This document shows, one piece after another, positions 1-12,146 of a DNA stretch of 64,000 bases (position 1 is the first letter of the stretch; each line of letters opens with the position of its first letter). The position numbers and the translations under genes are program-made. A model generated the notes under the pieces. That model had not been told where the DNA came from and searched no databases. It worked only from the letters and a program-made list of their open reading frames with translations. Origin of the DNA: Epiperipatus broadwayi (Eukaryota; Onychophora; Udeonychophora; Euonychophora; Peripatidae); assembly GCA_028023455.1 (NCBI GenBank), contig JAQFVV010000184.1, positions 498,001 to 562,000 on the forward strand, given 5' to 3'.

Positions 1-1300
1 ATAAACAATGTAAACTCTGTCCTGTAGCAAGTGTATGCTTTTTAATATGGAATAGTACTGAATAAAATTTTACCTTTATTCCATATTGTAGAAAGGATTC
101 TGATAGTAATCATACCGAATATTATGTTACTATATAGGGAGGTCACTTAAACTTTATTTTTTTTAAAAAAAATATTTAACCTGACAACCTTTGTCCCATT
201 TTCTTTACTTTAGTTACAATGGACTCTTCTGAGTTATAGAAATCTCAGTTCCCAAATATAGAAGTGAAAAAAAATATATACAAAATTCTCTTAACATATA
301 CATAAATAAATATATATATATCACACAAGAAATTAATACTTCATGATAACTGGCATTAGTTTTAAGAATTAGGCTATTAATGTCTCTAATGGATACAGTC
401 TTTCATTATTTTAGTCAGACTGCTATAATAAATTATGCATTTCTCATGAAGATTCCTCAGTAACATAATTAGAATGATGTTATCTCCATTCGTGGTTGTT
501 CTTTCTATATCCACGTGGACATTTTAGATCAGATATTTAATGTTTCAGTAAGTGTTGCACATTTGAGTACTAAACCAGTGCGCTTCCCATGGTCAGGACT
601 GACAACAGTGAGTCCTACAACACTATGGAATTATCTGGAAAACATCATTTTTCAGCACATAAGCAATTAAAATTTTAACTCAAAGTTTGTTGTTAAATGA
701 TTTTTATAAGGACAGAATTATTTTATCATTAATATATATAAATATTCTAATGACTTTCTAATTCAGTTGCTTATTCACATATGAAGTGTAGAGTAGTGTC
801 TTCTTTCCTTTTTTATAAATGTCTATTTAAAATAAGCTCTATTACTTTAACCAAATGCTAGAGTTTATTAGAATTGTTTTTGTTTAAATATCGATTGCAC
901 TTTCTTGCAATTTTCTTTACAGCAATCCAGAAAATAATTTGAAGTGTTCAAATAGCCACCCATTTTCTTTAAGGTTCGAACATTCGATTTTCCAATGTTG
1001 TATTATGTAGCTTATGCCTTATTTTAAAATAGTAAAAAGATGAGAGAAATGAATTAGATTTGTTTTAATACTGCCCTTGGCTTCTACTGTCCAGTATACT
1101 AACCTATTATTTCCTGCTTCTATTGCGGTATAAACTCTATTGTTAGATGTATTACATTAAATATAAGCAAAATAAAATTATGTAGTAGAATTGTTTTTTA
1201 TCTTCCATATTTGGTTACCTAGTGACTGGTTTGACATTAGGTCATTACCATCTTACTTAGTCCAAGTCTTTTAAAATAATGTGCAATACATTGATATTAA
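1..1300 (+). repeat. Duplicated segment, copy A part 1
   Basis: Colinear with 6465-7720 at clearly high but not perfect identity, for example the shared stretches around 'aacaatgtaaactctg' and 'tttattccatattgta'. Several indels and many substitutions indicate an old duplication. The left edge lies outside the window. The segment has no open frame of interest. Copy A is interrupted at 1300 by the TTAA-flanked insertion and resumes at 2386. Confidence 0.85.
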
Positions 1301-2388
1301 CCTTTTGATTGAGCAGGATACCAGAAATTCAACTTTTGACCAATTTGTCCACTGGTGATTTTTTTTGTAAGTATTATACATTAAAATATGTGTAAAATGG
1401 TATATTTTATTATATTAAATTTTTGCTAAAATTTTATGTAGAAGGTGGTAAATTCAAAATTCCTGCTTTTACAATAGACATAAGTTCCACCCTGACATGT
1501 TCAGCCATTGTCTGTTGCCAAGGCTGTAAAATGTTTGGTGTTTTATGACATTGTTTAAAGTAAATAGTTCTAATTACCAAAAACATGTTTATTTGTGAAT
1601 TTATTACAGTTTTAAATATTTTTTAAAAATAATTTACACTATATTTATTAGATATCAAGAAATATAAATTAACTTATCTTGACTTGAAACACTTTATTTT
1701 CAAAGATATAATATTATATTAGCAGTGATGGTAAGCATGGCCTGGAGCAATTCTACAAGCTTAGTTTCTACATAAGCAATCTATTTATATTTACAAGTAT
1801 GAAAATATCACAATTTTGCAATAAATATTCAAAAATTTTAAACTTTTAAAGCATAATGTTTTGACTTGAAACACATTATTTTTAAAAATATAATATATTA
1901 GCAGCAATAGTAAGCATAGCCTGAAGCAATTTACAAGCTTAGTTTCTACATAAGCAATCTATTTATATTTATGAGTATGAAAATATCACAATTTTGCAAT
2001 AAATATTCAAAAATTTTAAACTTTTAAAGCATAATTTATTAGATATAAGAGAAATAAATAAATATTTATTCGGATGTTTAAAAACAATAAGAATTAAGAA
2101 ATATTTCATTGATTTTATAAACTGAAAATAATCTTTCTAAAAACAATGATGTCCAAACTCTTTGCTTTATTTATGATCTCATTTTTTAATATTTACAAAA
2201 ACAAAATGTGAACATTTAAATTTTATTTCAGTAGTAAACAAAATATCTATCAAATGAAGTCAAATTTATTATTTTCTGATGAGTAATAATCATTTTATCA
2301 TAAATTTCATGTTGATGTGTGAGACAAAGAAAAATGTCAAAAAATGCTGAAATGTGAGAGGTGTCACACTACATTGCAAGAAGGTTAA
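1297..2388. mobile_element. TTAA-flanked non-autonomous piggyBac-like element
   Basis: This 1.08-kb block is present in copy A of the duplication and absent from copy B (around 7715-7727), which reads as the empty site. It is bounded by TTAA on both sides. The left end starts TTAACCTTTTGATTG and the right end, read on the minus strand, starts TTAACCTTCTTGCAATG, so the ends are short imperfect inverted repeats beginning CCTT. A TTAA target-site duplication with CCYTT-type ends is the hallmark of piggyBac-group elements. No transposase frame is visible, so it would depend on a partner element. It contains an internal 182-bp tandem duplication. Confidence 0.65.
1681..2040 (+). repeat. Tandem duplication, 182-bp unit, two copies
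   Basis: 'gacttgaaac' at 1681 recurs at 1863, and the following sequence ('agcaatctatttatatt', 'aaatatcacaattttgc') matches almost throughout. The second copy has small deletions. It lies within the TTAA-flanked insertion, so it duplicated inside the element. Confidence 0.85.
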
Positions 2389-2640
2389 ATTCATTGTTTA
2401 AATACACATATATTAGCATGATTGTTTTTTAATTGGAATTTTTATCTTTCTAGTAGGTAAGTAAAATTGATTTTTGATAGTTAAAAATATACATGTGTTG
2501 TGTTTGCATATATAGGTGTGGGTTTAGTTACTTTATAAGTGAAAACATATTCTTAGTTACCTATTAACTAGTTACATTACATATAAGCTGGATTTGGTGG
2601 TGAGAGTGACAAAGGCTAGATTGTAAGCTACCACTTTACA
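2386..2640 (+). repeat. Duplicated segment, copy A part 2
   Basis: Continues the homology with copy B (7725-8000), including 'gctggatttggtggtgag' and 'gattgtaagctacc'. Copy B carries a roughly 15-bp insertion ('gatacttcctcac') relative to copy A. Homology ends near 2640. At that point copy B runs into an (AT)n array. Confidence 0.8.
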
Positions 2641-3179
2641 ATTCCCATATCCTTACAGGGTTAAGATTTTGTTATTATTATAATTTTAACACTCCTTCAG
2701 AGTGCATGCCTTTGGTTAAGTTTGGAACTTCACATTATAAAACCTATTTATGCCTCTTATATCTTTTCCTGACTATACCCCTATTTCTTTCCAATTTCTC
2801 GCTTCTCAACTTATGTCTTAGTGAAATGAGACCTATATATGGTTTTTTATTATGATTATTATTATGATGGTTGTATAGTAAGAGACCAACCAGTAATGTC
2901 TCTATTGTAGATGGCACATAGTCAAAGCCTGTTAGCCTGCTCCTTTTTCAGGCTTACTGGCTCTATAAGGACTAACTAAACATCAGAGTTCATCATTTTT
3001 TATGAATCAGCTCCTAAATCTTGGTTGACTCTAAAGTATCCCAGTAATTTCTTTTACAATTATCTGAATGTACTCTCATCATATGTTAACTGACCTTTTT
3101 TTCTTTTTGTGATATTATCCCACTTTCATTTCTAATTCTAATTGAAACTTATTCCTATCTTTTTTCACTTATCAATCAA
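2641..3179. other. Unassigned AT-rich stretch
   Basis: No open frame or repeat partner was seen in the window. It lies just beyond the 3' side of the decayed Gypsy-like element, so it may include a degraded LTR, but I could not find a matching partner near 5000-5700. Confidence 0.3.
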
Positions 3180-3615
3180 GCATATCTAATCAATGGTCAC
3201 CCTGTTCAACCAAAATAAGGTTTCAAACTATGTGCATTGTAGATTCCCTTCACTTACTCCATTTACTTCTACCCAAAATGCATTTGGAGAAGACTGTTTC
3301 ACAATAGTAAAATGTCTCTTGTATTGCTTATAAAACTTTTGACATTTTCCCTCCAATGGTTTACTTGCATGGGATGTTTTGATGAACACTTAGCTACCTA
3401 TCTTAAAATTGTGGACATTTACTTTTTTGTATTTATTTCTTCTCTCAACTTTGTTTGCTAGTAGTAAATATGCTTTTAATGTATACTTTTCTGGATCAAA
3501 TTCAGTACATTTAACTGGGGGTAGATATTTGTCAAATATGGCTTTTACCTTTTCTTAGCTGGCCTATACTATGTTTGGTTGGATGATCCTAGGTTATGGT
3601 TACATCATATGTAGG
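3180..3615 (-). pseudogene. Gypsy-like integrase C-terminal remnant
   Basis: Reading the minus strand, and allowing several frame changes and stops, gives the typical end of a Ty3/Gypsy integrase. There is a segment ending in KYLPP, then an alternating basic stretch, then FKIGS followed by VFIK (matching the family's 'FkvGDxVxlk' strand). Next come SPNAFWVEV (the usual 'LSPxxYxVe' strand) and finally LKPYF (the usual 'LKPY' motif). Shifts are needed near 3480 and 3215, and in-frame stops occur. It cannot encode a functional integrase. Zinc-binding and catalytic DDE regions are not recognisable. The LTRs were not identified. Confidence 0.55.
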
Positions 3616-3973
3616 CATATATGCACATATTCTTATGGTACTTGCTTTGAACATCTCTCCTTTGCATCATAATGTTGGCAGTTATATATATATATATATT
3701 CCTACTATTATTCTTGCTTTTTTAATATTATATCTGGGAGTGCTCTTTTGGGATTGGCCCAATTCATGTGTCCCAAGTCATAATGCTTGAGGTTCATCAT
3801 TACATTGGCTTTTTAAACACTAGCATACCTATGCCTTTGAATATGAAGGGACCATCATAGGTATTGTACAATTTATGGAACTGTGGACTTATTTAGTGGT
3901 CTGTAATGTGGTCTTCATCATCATACTGTGTGGTTTTCTTTGATTTGGTCATCTTCTTGATTATGGAGGGACT

Positions 3974-4147
3974 TTAACTACCATAATGATACTTAAGATG
4001 ATCAAGCTTATTAATTTCATTTGTGGCTTCAGATTTGGTCCTGTCCTTATCTGATGGTTATTAACTACCATAATGAATATTTAAGATGATCAAGCTTATT
4101 AATTTCATTTGCGGCTTTAGATTTGGTCCTGTTTTTATCTGATGGTT
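3974..4147 (-). repeat. 87-bp tandem duplication
   Basis: 'ttaactaccataatga' begins at 3974 and again at 4061. The two 87-bp units (29 codons) differ at a few positions. They lie within the decayed retroelement, on whose minus strand they would read as a duplicated protein segment. Confidence 0.8.
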
Positions 4148-4249
4148 ATCAGTTAATATACCAATGTCATGCCTTAAAAACTTGTGAACTTTATTTCAAT
4201 GGCAAGTGTGGATGTGGTGATACAATGCTAAATATACATTCAATCCACT

Positions 4250-4730
4250 CATTACCTGCCTCCATATTTATTTTCAAATGTGATCTGATACTATCCACAT
4301 TTGCTCTCAATTTTCTTCCATGTTGGTCATTCTTGTCTCCACTTTCATATTATCCATGTTACTAGTCATTTTTGCTTCCATATTGTTTATATTCCACTTC
4401 ATGCTATTTAATCACCCAATGATGCTATCTTTAAATTTGTCATGCTGTTGACATTTTAAATCCTTCATATCAATTTCATTCTTTGGGTTGTCAAGTGTCT
4501 GTTTTATTTCAGAATTGTCTCTCTGAATGTTATCTAAGTTGAGGGACAATTGTTTTATAACTGTGGACAGCTTTGTTTCTATATCTATTTTCAGATGTGA
4601 TCTGCTACTATCCACATTTGCTGTCAACTTTTCTTCCATGTCAGTCATCCTGTTACTGAATTCTTTTGTCTCCACTTTGCTTCCACATTGTTTATATCTC
4701 CCTTCATGCTATTTATATTTCCCTTTGTGC
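4250..4730 (-). repeat. Internal duplication in the coiled-coil region, period about 320 bp
   Basis: 4250-4410 and 4570-4730 share the order 'tttcadatgtgatctg', 'actatccacatttgct', 'ttcttccatgt' and 'cttcatgctattta'. It duplicates part of the Gag-like coiled coil and is consistent with expansion of heptad-rich coding sequence before decay. Confidence 0.6.
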
Positions 4731-4964
4731 TATTGATATAACTGTTCATCTCATTCAACCTTGCTTCCATAATGCTATTTATCTTGTTTATTTTCACATC
4801 AATGATTGCTGCAAACTTTTGAAACATTTGCTTCATTATTGTCATCTCTCCAGTATCCCATGTTGCTTGGCTTTCAGGTATTGGGGCCATTTCTTATTGG
4901 GTGCTTTTTATAGTTGAGGTAGCACCTGATCTACAGCCTGTACCTGTATAGGGTGATCAGCCAT
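4412..4964 (-). pseudogene. Coiled-coil Gag-like ORF of a decayed LTR retroelement
   Basis: A minus-strand ATG at 4964 opens a frame (MADHPIQVQAVDQV...) that hits a stop after about 18 codons. A second frame (4890-4645) continues with a Met/Asn/Lys-rich heptad pattern, and a third (4675-4412) continues it after a shift near 4667. The residues (repeated NSMKGDINN-like and IETKLSTVIKQL-like heptads) predict a long coiled coil. This is common in the N-terminal part of Gag-like proteins of invertebrate Gypsy elements. No CCHC knuckle is visible. Position upstream of the integrase remnant on the same strand supports one element with an internal deletion: protease, RT and RNase H are missing. The coiled coil is clear; the Gag assignment is inference. 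Confidence 0.5.
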
Positions 4965-5849
4965 GGTTGTAGACCCCCCAGTTATTTGGACCTGCAAAAA
5001 CCCTTCCCCAACAGTCTTGGAATCACTATTTCATCATTACTAATATCTTGTAATTCCTAAATGTGTTCCATATTTCTGTCTGTTAATAATTTACTACTTC
5101 ATCAAAATTTTTCTCAATAGTTAAGTATAATGTTATTTACCCCTTTTTATGTATATGAATACAGATAAGTCATAGGACCTCATGTTATCTCTTTACCATT
5201 TAGTGCATATGATTAACTTCTCATTGCATTTTTTACATTGGTGTGTGTTGGTGTGTATGTTATTTTTAAAGCTTAATCTTTAAACTGTCTGTTTATATGC
5301 TTAACTCAATTTTAATTTACTTTTATCAATCAATTATTTATTCATGGTCTCAGTTTATCATCAATTTTCATCCATCAATTCATATACTTAAGCAAATTCA
5401 TACAGGTTATTAAACTTTAAAAAAATTTTTTTAATATACCAGCTCAATGGCTAGACCTCCTTGGAAACTTATGTTTAGTGCTCCTAAAATCTGAGTGCCA
5501 AATATATGTGACAGAATATATGGCTGATTCCCAAAGTTGGCCACACCAAAAATGTTACAGTCTGGGTTTTCCACCAGAAGAGGGGAAACAGATCTAACTA
5601 TAATTTCACATAGAGTACCAAGATTGTGATGAACTAACTAACCAATGATTATGCCTACCTCCATCCAATTCATACCTCACCCCTCTTTCAGATTCCACAT
5701 ATGCCTCAAAATTCAAATCCAGAGAGAATGTTGCAATCTGTTCTCTTCAGTGATGAATTTAGCTGAGATAGAAATTACAGTATGTCCATATGGGTTTCAA
5801 GCAAGTAGGATACTCATTTAATCATATTATTGTATTATAATGTATAAGA
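4965..5849. other. Unassigned stretch between retroelement remnant and microsatellite
   Basis: The part nearest 4965 would be the leader/5'-LTR side of the minus-strand element, but no inverted or direct LTR partner is recognisable. A possible short transposase-like scrap around 5710-5760 is discussed under rejected items. The rest has no visible content. Confidence 0.3.
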
Positions 5850-5861
5850 TTGTGTGCGTGT

Positions 5862-5905
<44 letters not shown>

Positions 5906-5912
5906 ATAAAAA

Positions 5913-5960
<48 letters not shown>
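5850..5960. repeat. (AT)n microsatellite with a GT/GC-containing left end
   Basis: Runs of (AT)n at 5865-5901 and 5921-5959 are separated by an A-rich spacer and preceded by a short 'gtgtgcgtgtgcgc' tract. Confidence 0.95.
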
Positions 5961-5961
<1 letters not shown>

Positions 5962-6464
5962 TGAATTGATGAACAGGTGGAGAAATAAATTTGATAAACT
6001 AGCAAACATTTAATGAGAATCAAATTAACAATGTTTTTTTTTTACAAATAAGATAAAAATTGAAAATTTATTTTAACACAAAAAAAATAATTATATACAT
6101 GTGTGTATATTAAGTATGTATCCCTGTCATATTAACAATTAAATATATTCATTACACCAACTCTTCCTATGATAGATATACATGAATAGATAGATCTCAT
6201 TATATACAAAGTAAATACAAGCAATGAAAAAAAATCATTAATTTAATGTTACATTAATCGTTAAGTTAACTAACTATTTAACAAAAAAGTATATATGAAG
6301 ACATATTCAATAGCTTCTTAGTTTAGTTCCAGCTGTAGAATTTTTCTCTCCTTGGAAGACCCCTCTCCCCCTTAACTATGTACAAGTTTAATAGAAAAGA
6401 CCATTCATGCAAGAGTATTCGTCATTCATACTGAATAAACAAATATAAACAATGGTTAGTAAAC

Positions 6465-7999
6465 ATAAATAAACAATGTAAACTCTGCCCTGTAGCAGGT
6501 GTATGCTTTTTAGTATGGAATAGTAATGAATAAGATCTTACCTTTATTCCATATTGTAGCAAGGATTCTGACAGCAATCATACCCAATATCATGTCACTA
6601 TATAGGGAGGGTTACCAAAACTTTATTTTAAAAAAAAAATAACATAACAACCTTTTTCCCATGTTTTTTTGACTTTATCTACAATGGACTCTTCAGAGTT
6701 ATAGAAAATCTCGGTTCCCAAATACAGAAGTGAAAAATATATATAAAAAATTCTACTAACATACACATAAATAAAAAAATATATCACACAAGAAATTAAT
6801 ATTTCTTTATGATAACTAGCCTAAGGTTTGTAAATTATGCTACTAATATCTCTAATGGATATAGTCTATCATTGTTTCAGTCTGACTGCTATGGTAGATG
6901 AATATTTCTCAAATTCCTCAACAACATATTTAGAATAATGTTATTTCCATCTATTGTTGTTCTTCTTCTTTCTGTATCCACCTGGACATTTTAGATTAAA
7001 GTATTTGATATTTTGATAGATGTTGCACTCTTGAATATGGAACCAGTGCACTTCCGATGGTTAGGGTTGATAGCTGGAGAACATCATTTTTCAGCACATA
7101 AACAATAAAAATTTTCTTAACTCAAAGTTTGTTAATAAGAACAAAATTATTCCATCATTAATTTATATAAATACTCTGATGACTTTCTAATTTGCTTTCT
7201 TATTCGCATTTGAAGAATAGTTTGGTCTTTTTTTCTTTTTTATAAATATCTATTTAAAATCAACTCTATTACTTTAACCAATGCTTGAGTTTATTAGAAT
7301 TGTTTTTGTTTAAATATCAATTGCAGTTTCTTGCAATTTGTTTTACAACAATTCAGTAAATAATTTGATATGTTTGAATAAGCCATCCATTTTCTTTAAG
7401 ATTCGAACATTTGATTTTCCAATGTTGTATTATATAGCTTATGCCTTATTTTAAAATAGGAAAAAGATGACATAAATGAATTAGGTTTGTTTTTATACTG
7501 CCCTCGGCTTCCACTGTCCAGTATACTGACATCTTATTTTCTGTTTTTATCGCTGTGTAAACTCTATTATTGCATGTTTTACATTAATTATAGGCAAAAT
7601 AAAATTACATAGTAGAATTGTTTTTCATCCTCCATGTTTGGTTACCTAGTGACTGGCTTGACATTTGGTCATTACCATGCTTACTTAGTCCAAATAATTT
7701 TAAAATAATGTACAATACATTAATGATAAATTTATTGTTTACATACATATATATTAGTATGATTATTTTTTTAATTGAGGTTTTCATCTTTCTAGTAGAT
7801 AAGTAAAATTGATTTATTTTGATACTTCCTCACTATAGTTAAAAATACATGTTTGTTGTGTCTGTATATACATGTGGATATGGGTTTGGTTACTTTATAA
7901 GTGAAAACATATGCTTAGTTGCCTATTAACTAAAGTTACATTACAAAGGAGCTGGATTTGGTGGTGAGTGTGACAAAGGTTAGATTGTAAGCTACCCTT

Positions 8000-8002
<3 letters not shown>
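6465..8002 (+). repeat. Duplicated segment, copy B
   Basis: Colinear with 1-1300 plus 2386-2640 and lacking the 1.08-kb TTAA-flanked insertion. At the insertion point (about 7715-7727) the alignment is continuous, with ATAA where the TTAA target would be. The left edge near 6465 marks the start of detectable homology, limited by the window edge in copy A. The right end is replaced by (AT)n. Confidence 0.85.
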
Positions 8003-8034
<32 letters not shown>

Positions 8035-8088
8035 CTATATATATATATATATATATATATATCATATATATATATATATATATATATA
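8003..8088. repeat. (AT)n microsatellite, three blocks
   Basis: AT dinucleotide runs interrupted at 'ttgc' and 'atcat'. Marks the right limit of duplication copy B. Confidence 0.95.
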
Positions 8089-9133
8089 ATGATAGAATTT
8101 TATAGTTCTGAAGAATATATAGCAATCAAAATCATAAATCTCTACATTCAATATTTTAATGCAATGTCCCACAATATTAACTTTCACTAGATGCATCTTT
8201 ATCACAAATAGTGATCTCCATTGTTTTCTAGCCTCATAAGCCAAAATCTTATATTAAAAAATGAGTAATTATAATGTGTTTTTATGGAGAAAATATTAAT
8301 TTATCTTAAATTCAAAATATATAAAAACTTGATTAAAAATTAAATCTTAAATTGAAAAAAGTGGCCAGAGAATATTTCATGAATCATGATTTGCTAAATT
8401 TAAAAAGGATGTAAAAAAAAAAATTTAACTAATCACAATATACATTTTAAAATTTAAAAAAAACTTAACACAATGTACATTTTTAAATTTATTTTTGGTG
8501 CATTTTATATTTTATTATCAAAATTTATATAATTAATAATAATTAATTATCAAATTTTTTTTATTTTTATAGTATAAAACCATAAAATGTCCATTTTTTT
8601 TTTTTTTGCAATGCAAATTTCTTTAATAATGGTTCATGTATTCATTTATTTTACATGAATACAATCAAAAATAAATGACAAATAAATGTTCATTGATTGC
8701 TGTAGTTCTGGATTTGTTTATAATAAAGCCATCATTATTTTAAAATGTCTCAGATAAATTACACAATTATTGATTTAAAATTGAGCAAATAAATAATATT
8801 TTTAACTTATATTTAGTACCCTTTGATCACTAAAATTAATTACTACATAATGCTCAAAATCATTTTTTCTCAAAATAACTTTCAATTATGATGATTATAT
8901 TTTATAACTATGATGATGATATTTTTACCCTCTGATAAAATAACATTCATAAAAATTTTAATTCATAAGTTTGATTGAATGAATCACATTTTAAAATTTA
9001 ATATTAATACATTTGGATATTATATGTAATCATAGTATACTTTTGATTATTATTGTATTGAATAAAATTAAGTCTAGGTCAATGATCTAAATGTTACTTC
9101 AATAAACAAATGACATAAAAAGCCGGGCTTAAC
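8089..9133. other. AT-rich stretch with no recognised feature
   Basis: Homopolymer-rich (poly-T at about 8595-8607). No open frame, repeat partner or structured element seen. Confidence 0.4.
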
Positions 9134-9210
9134 TTAAAACACACTCTCTCTCTCTCTCTCTCTCTCTATAACTTTAAAACACACTCTCTCTCTATATATA
9201 TATATATATC
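9134..9210. repeat. (CT)n/(TA)n compound microsatellite
   Basis: A (CT)n run at about 9143-9168 is followed by a repeated 'aactttaaaacacactctc' flank, a second shorter (CT)n and (TA)n. The flank duplication suggests slippage of a larger unit. Confidence 0.95.
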
Positions 9211-9390
9211 ACTTTAGATATGTACTGCATTTTGCAGTAGAATAAAATTTCAAAATGTAATACATATTTTAAAAAAATGTTTAATGGAAATCCAAGCAAT
9301 AACTAATGTTGATTCCAAAGAACAAATTTGTCTTTTGAAAGATATTTGTTTTCAAAAAATAAGAGGCAAATGCATTCTAGAAGAAAACTT

Positions 9391-9470
9391 ATAAAAATGC
9401 TTAAAACGTTTTACTATATGAATAATATATATGCATTATAAAAATGCTTAAAAAGTTTTACTATGTGAAT
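9391..9470 (+). repeat. 47-bp tandem duplication
   Basis: 'ataaaaatgcttaaaa' at 9391 recurs at 9438, followed in both by a 'gttttactatRtgaat' continuation. Confidence 0.8.
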
Positions 9471-9676
9471 TAACATACATATATATGCATGCATCTATGT
9501 GCCAAATAAATAATTTTACCAATAATTAAAACCAAATGGATGATTTGGGGATTTATTAAAATATCAATTTGATCCATTTTTTAAAGAAGAATAAAAGAAT
9601 ACTTGTTACTCAATATCAGTTAAAATGTGAATATTGTTATAATCTATTTATTTTAATATACTTTGAATGTTTTAAA

Positions 9677-10613
9677 AGAAACAAAAAAACTCTAGGGATT
9701 ATTGTATCTTTGAAAATATAATTTCATGGATTTTTTCCACATGAATTTAATAAAGAAACTCTAACATAAATAAAATTTATATATGTGGACTTTGGTTAAT
9801 AGTTCTTTGGTTAATAGTTATTAACCAAGTAGCAGGTGGTATATCTTATTTATTTCATCTTTATTTATATTATTGTTTTATGTTTTATAGTTATGTAATG
9901 TATATATGTGTGTGAGTGGATATAGAAACAAAAAAACTCTTGGGATTATTGTATCTTTGAAAATATAATTTCATGAATTTTTTCCACATGAATTTAATAA
10001 AGAAACTCTAACATAAATAAAATTTATATATGTGGACTTTGGTTAATAGTTATTAACCAAGTAGCAGGTGGTATATCTTATTTATTTCATCTTTATTTAT
10101 ATTATTGTTTTATGTTTTATAGTTATGTAATGTATATATGTGTGTGAGTGGATATAGAAACAAAAAAACTCTTGGGATTATTGTATCTTTGAAAATATAA
10201 TTTCATGGATTTTTTCCACATGAATTTAATAAAGAAACTGTAACATAAATAAAATTTATATATGTGGACTTTGGTTAATAGTTATTAACCAAGTAGCAGG
10301 TGGTATATCTTATTTATTTCATCTTTATTTATATTATTGTTTTATGTTTTATAGTTATGTAATGTATATGTGTGTGTGTGTGGGTGGATATAGAAACAAA
10401 AAAACTCTTGGGATTATTGTATCTTTGAAAATATAATTTCATGGATTTTTTCCACATGAATTTAATAAAGAAACTCTAACATAAATAAAATTTATATATG
10501 TGGACTTTGGTTAATATTTATTAACCAAGTAGCAGATGGTATATCTTATTTCATCTTTATTTATATTATTGTTTTATAGTTATTTAATGTATATATGTGT
10601 GTGGGCGGATATA
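9677..10613 (+). repeat. Minisatellite, four copies of a roughly 236-bp unit
   Basis: Units begin at 'agaaacaaaaaaactc' at 9677, 9924, 10156 and 10392 (spacings 247, 232 and 236). The first is longer because of an extra 'ttctttggttaatag' insertion. The last is slightly shortened. Each contains a perfect inverted repeat, TTGGTTAAT-4 nt-ATTAACCAA, degraded in the last copy, and ends in a short GT-rich tract. Between-copy identity is very high, so the array expanded recently relative to other repeats here. Confidence 0.95.
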
Positions 10614-11100
10614 TATAAATAATCAGAAAGAAAAGTTTAATAACTCTAAATTAGAATTTAAATTGTTATTATAAGATTTTATTCAGTAACTTATCATTCA
10701 TTTACAGATGATCATAGGTAACAAGTTTGTAAAAAAAAACAATTATAATAAATTGATTATATTATTGGTGATATAAATGATCAGTAAGTAAATTAAAGAG
10801 ATTAGCATTTTCTTTTGTATATTTAACACATATATATATATATTATCCATTGAAAATAACAAATCAATATTTTCTTTGTGGTTAAAGTGGATAATGTCAT
10901 AGCATTGCACCATAGTTAAAAGAAGTTTTACATTTTATAGTAAATTGATTCAAGCTATTAAACATATAAATCAGTATCTTATTTATTTTGTAAATAAAAT
11001 TATTGTTTTATTTATTAAATTTTGAGTCAATAGACTTATTTGATTAGGTAGGTATATAATATAATAATTATTATTATTTTATTTCGCCATTACTTTGTAA

Positions 11101-11275
11101 TAAGTAATATGCTGATGCGATGCGGTGAAACTTTTCTATATAATAATTTATGTAGGCTTAGCGCTTGATAATCTAAAGAGGCTATGATTATGGAGTAACA
11201 AAACTCTGAAAGCACTAAGCCTACATGAATTATTATATAGAAAAGTTTCACTACAATGCATCAGCATACTATTAA
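11101..11275. mobile_element. Fold-back (MITE-like) element, arms about 65 bp
   Basis: The left arm (11101-11170) contains 'tatgctgatgc', 'gtgaaacttttctatata' and 'tgtaggcttag'. The same string occurs reverse-complemented in 11209-11275. The spacer is about 38 nt. There is no coding capacity. Flanks are ATT/AAT-rich, so a target duplication cannot be defined. Confidence 0.85.
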
Positions 11276-11913
11276 TAATAATAATTGAAAGTTTCTATGC
11301 AATTATAGATATTTAAAGTTTAATCAGTAAAACAATATAGATTTTACACTTAATTAAAATTCAGTCATTGTCAACGGTGAACCTAATGTTTCATAAACAT
11401 CAATTGGTATTGTTCAAATATAAGAGATACATTTTTATATGTAATTATCAATATTAAATAATTTTACTCATCTTTCAACACTATTATAAATTTTAATATA
11501 TAATAACAAAAGGATTATTTCATGAATTAATCAGATATAAATTATTAACTAATGTATCTGTTATAAATTTTCAAATGTATTATTTTTATTTTGTATATTA
11601 CTATTTTGGTGTTCAGTCGGGTTGATAATTATTTAATAAATAACATTATTAATAAACTTTAACTTTATTCAATCTAGATTTTAGCTTACTTTATTAATAG
11701 AGCTTAAACAAAATTATTGTTTAAATTTATTCCATTACAGATTTGGCTTAATCAGTTTGTGTGGCTCTGTCAATTTCAGTTAGCCCACTTACATAACTAT
11801 AAATTTAATGTACCCAAAAGATTTGAGGATCTAGATGTAAACAGTTCCCTTTATACCATTACAATATATATATATATAATCAAAATTATTCAAAATTCAT
11901 AACTCAACCAGAA

Positions 11914-12039
11914 TAGTCAAAGAAAATAAACTCTAAAACACAACCGATGATTTCACTGCTACAAGCAGACTTCTCAGGTGTAGACTATGTAGTCCTTTAC
12001 ATGCATTGGTTGTGTTTTGGAGCTTATTTTTATTGACTA
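11914..12039. mobile_element. Short fold-back element
   Basis: 'tagtcaaagaaaataa' followed by 'ctaaaacacaacc' on the left pairs with 'ggttgtgttttgg' and 'ttatttttattgacta' on the right, giving imperfect arms of about 32 bp around a 60-nt spacer. MITE-like; no coding sequence. Confidence 0.7.
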
Positions 12040-12146
12040 GTAATTTTGATTATTTTTATTGATGAGTTTAGCTTAGGCTTTTAATGTGTGTCTATATATA
12101 TATATAAAAAGAAAGTTACTGTTAACACTAACTGAAATAATTATAG

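Noticed and set aside
2275-2320. CTGATGAG-containing stretch as a further hammerhead
   Set aside because: No GAAA core or complementary stem I/III nearby.
5690-5805. Plus-strand string reading RMLQSVLFSDEF, reminiscent of the Tc1/mariner 'VLFSDE' motif
   Set aside because: Only one short motif, followed by a stop; no flanking transposase similarity or inverted repeats found.
5827-6023. Ile/Tyr-rich frames in the (AT)n tract
   Set aside because: Translation of microsatellite sequence.
7895-8244. Ile/Tyr-rich frames on the minus strand near 8000
   Set aside because: Again (AT)n translation; no support on either side.
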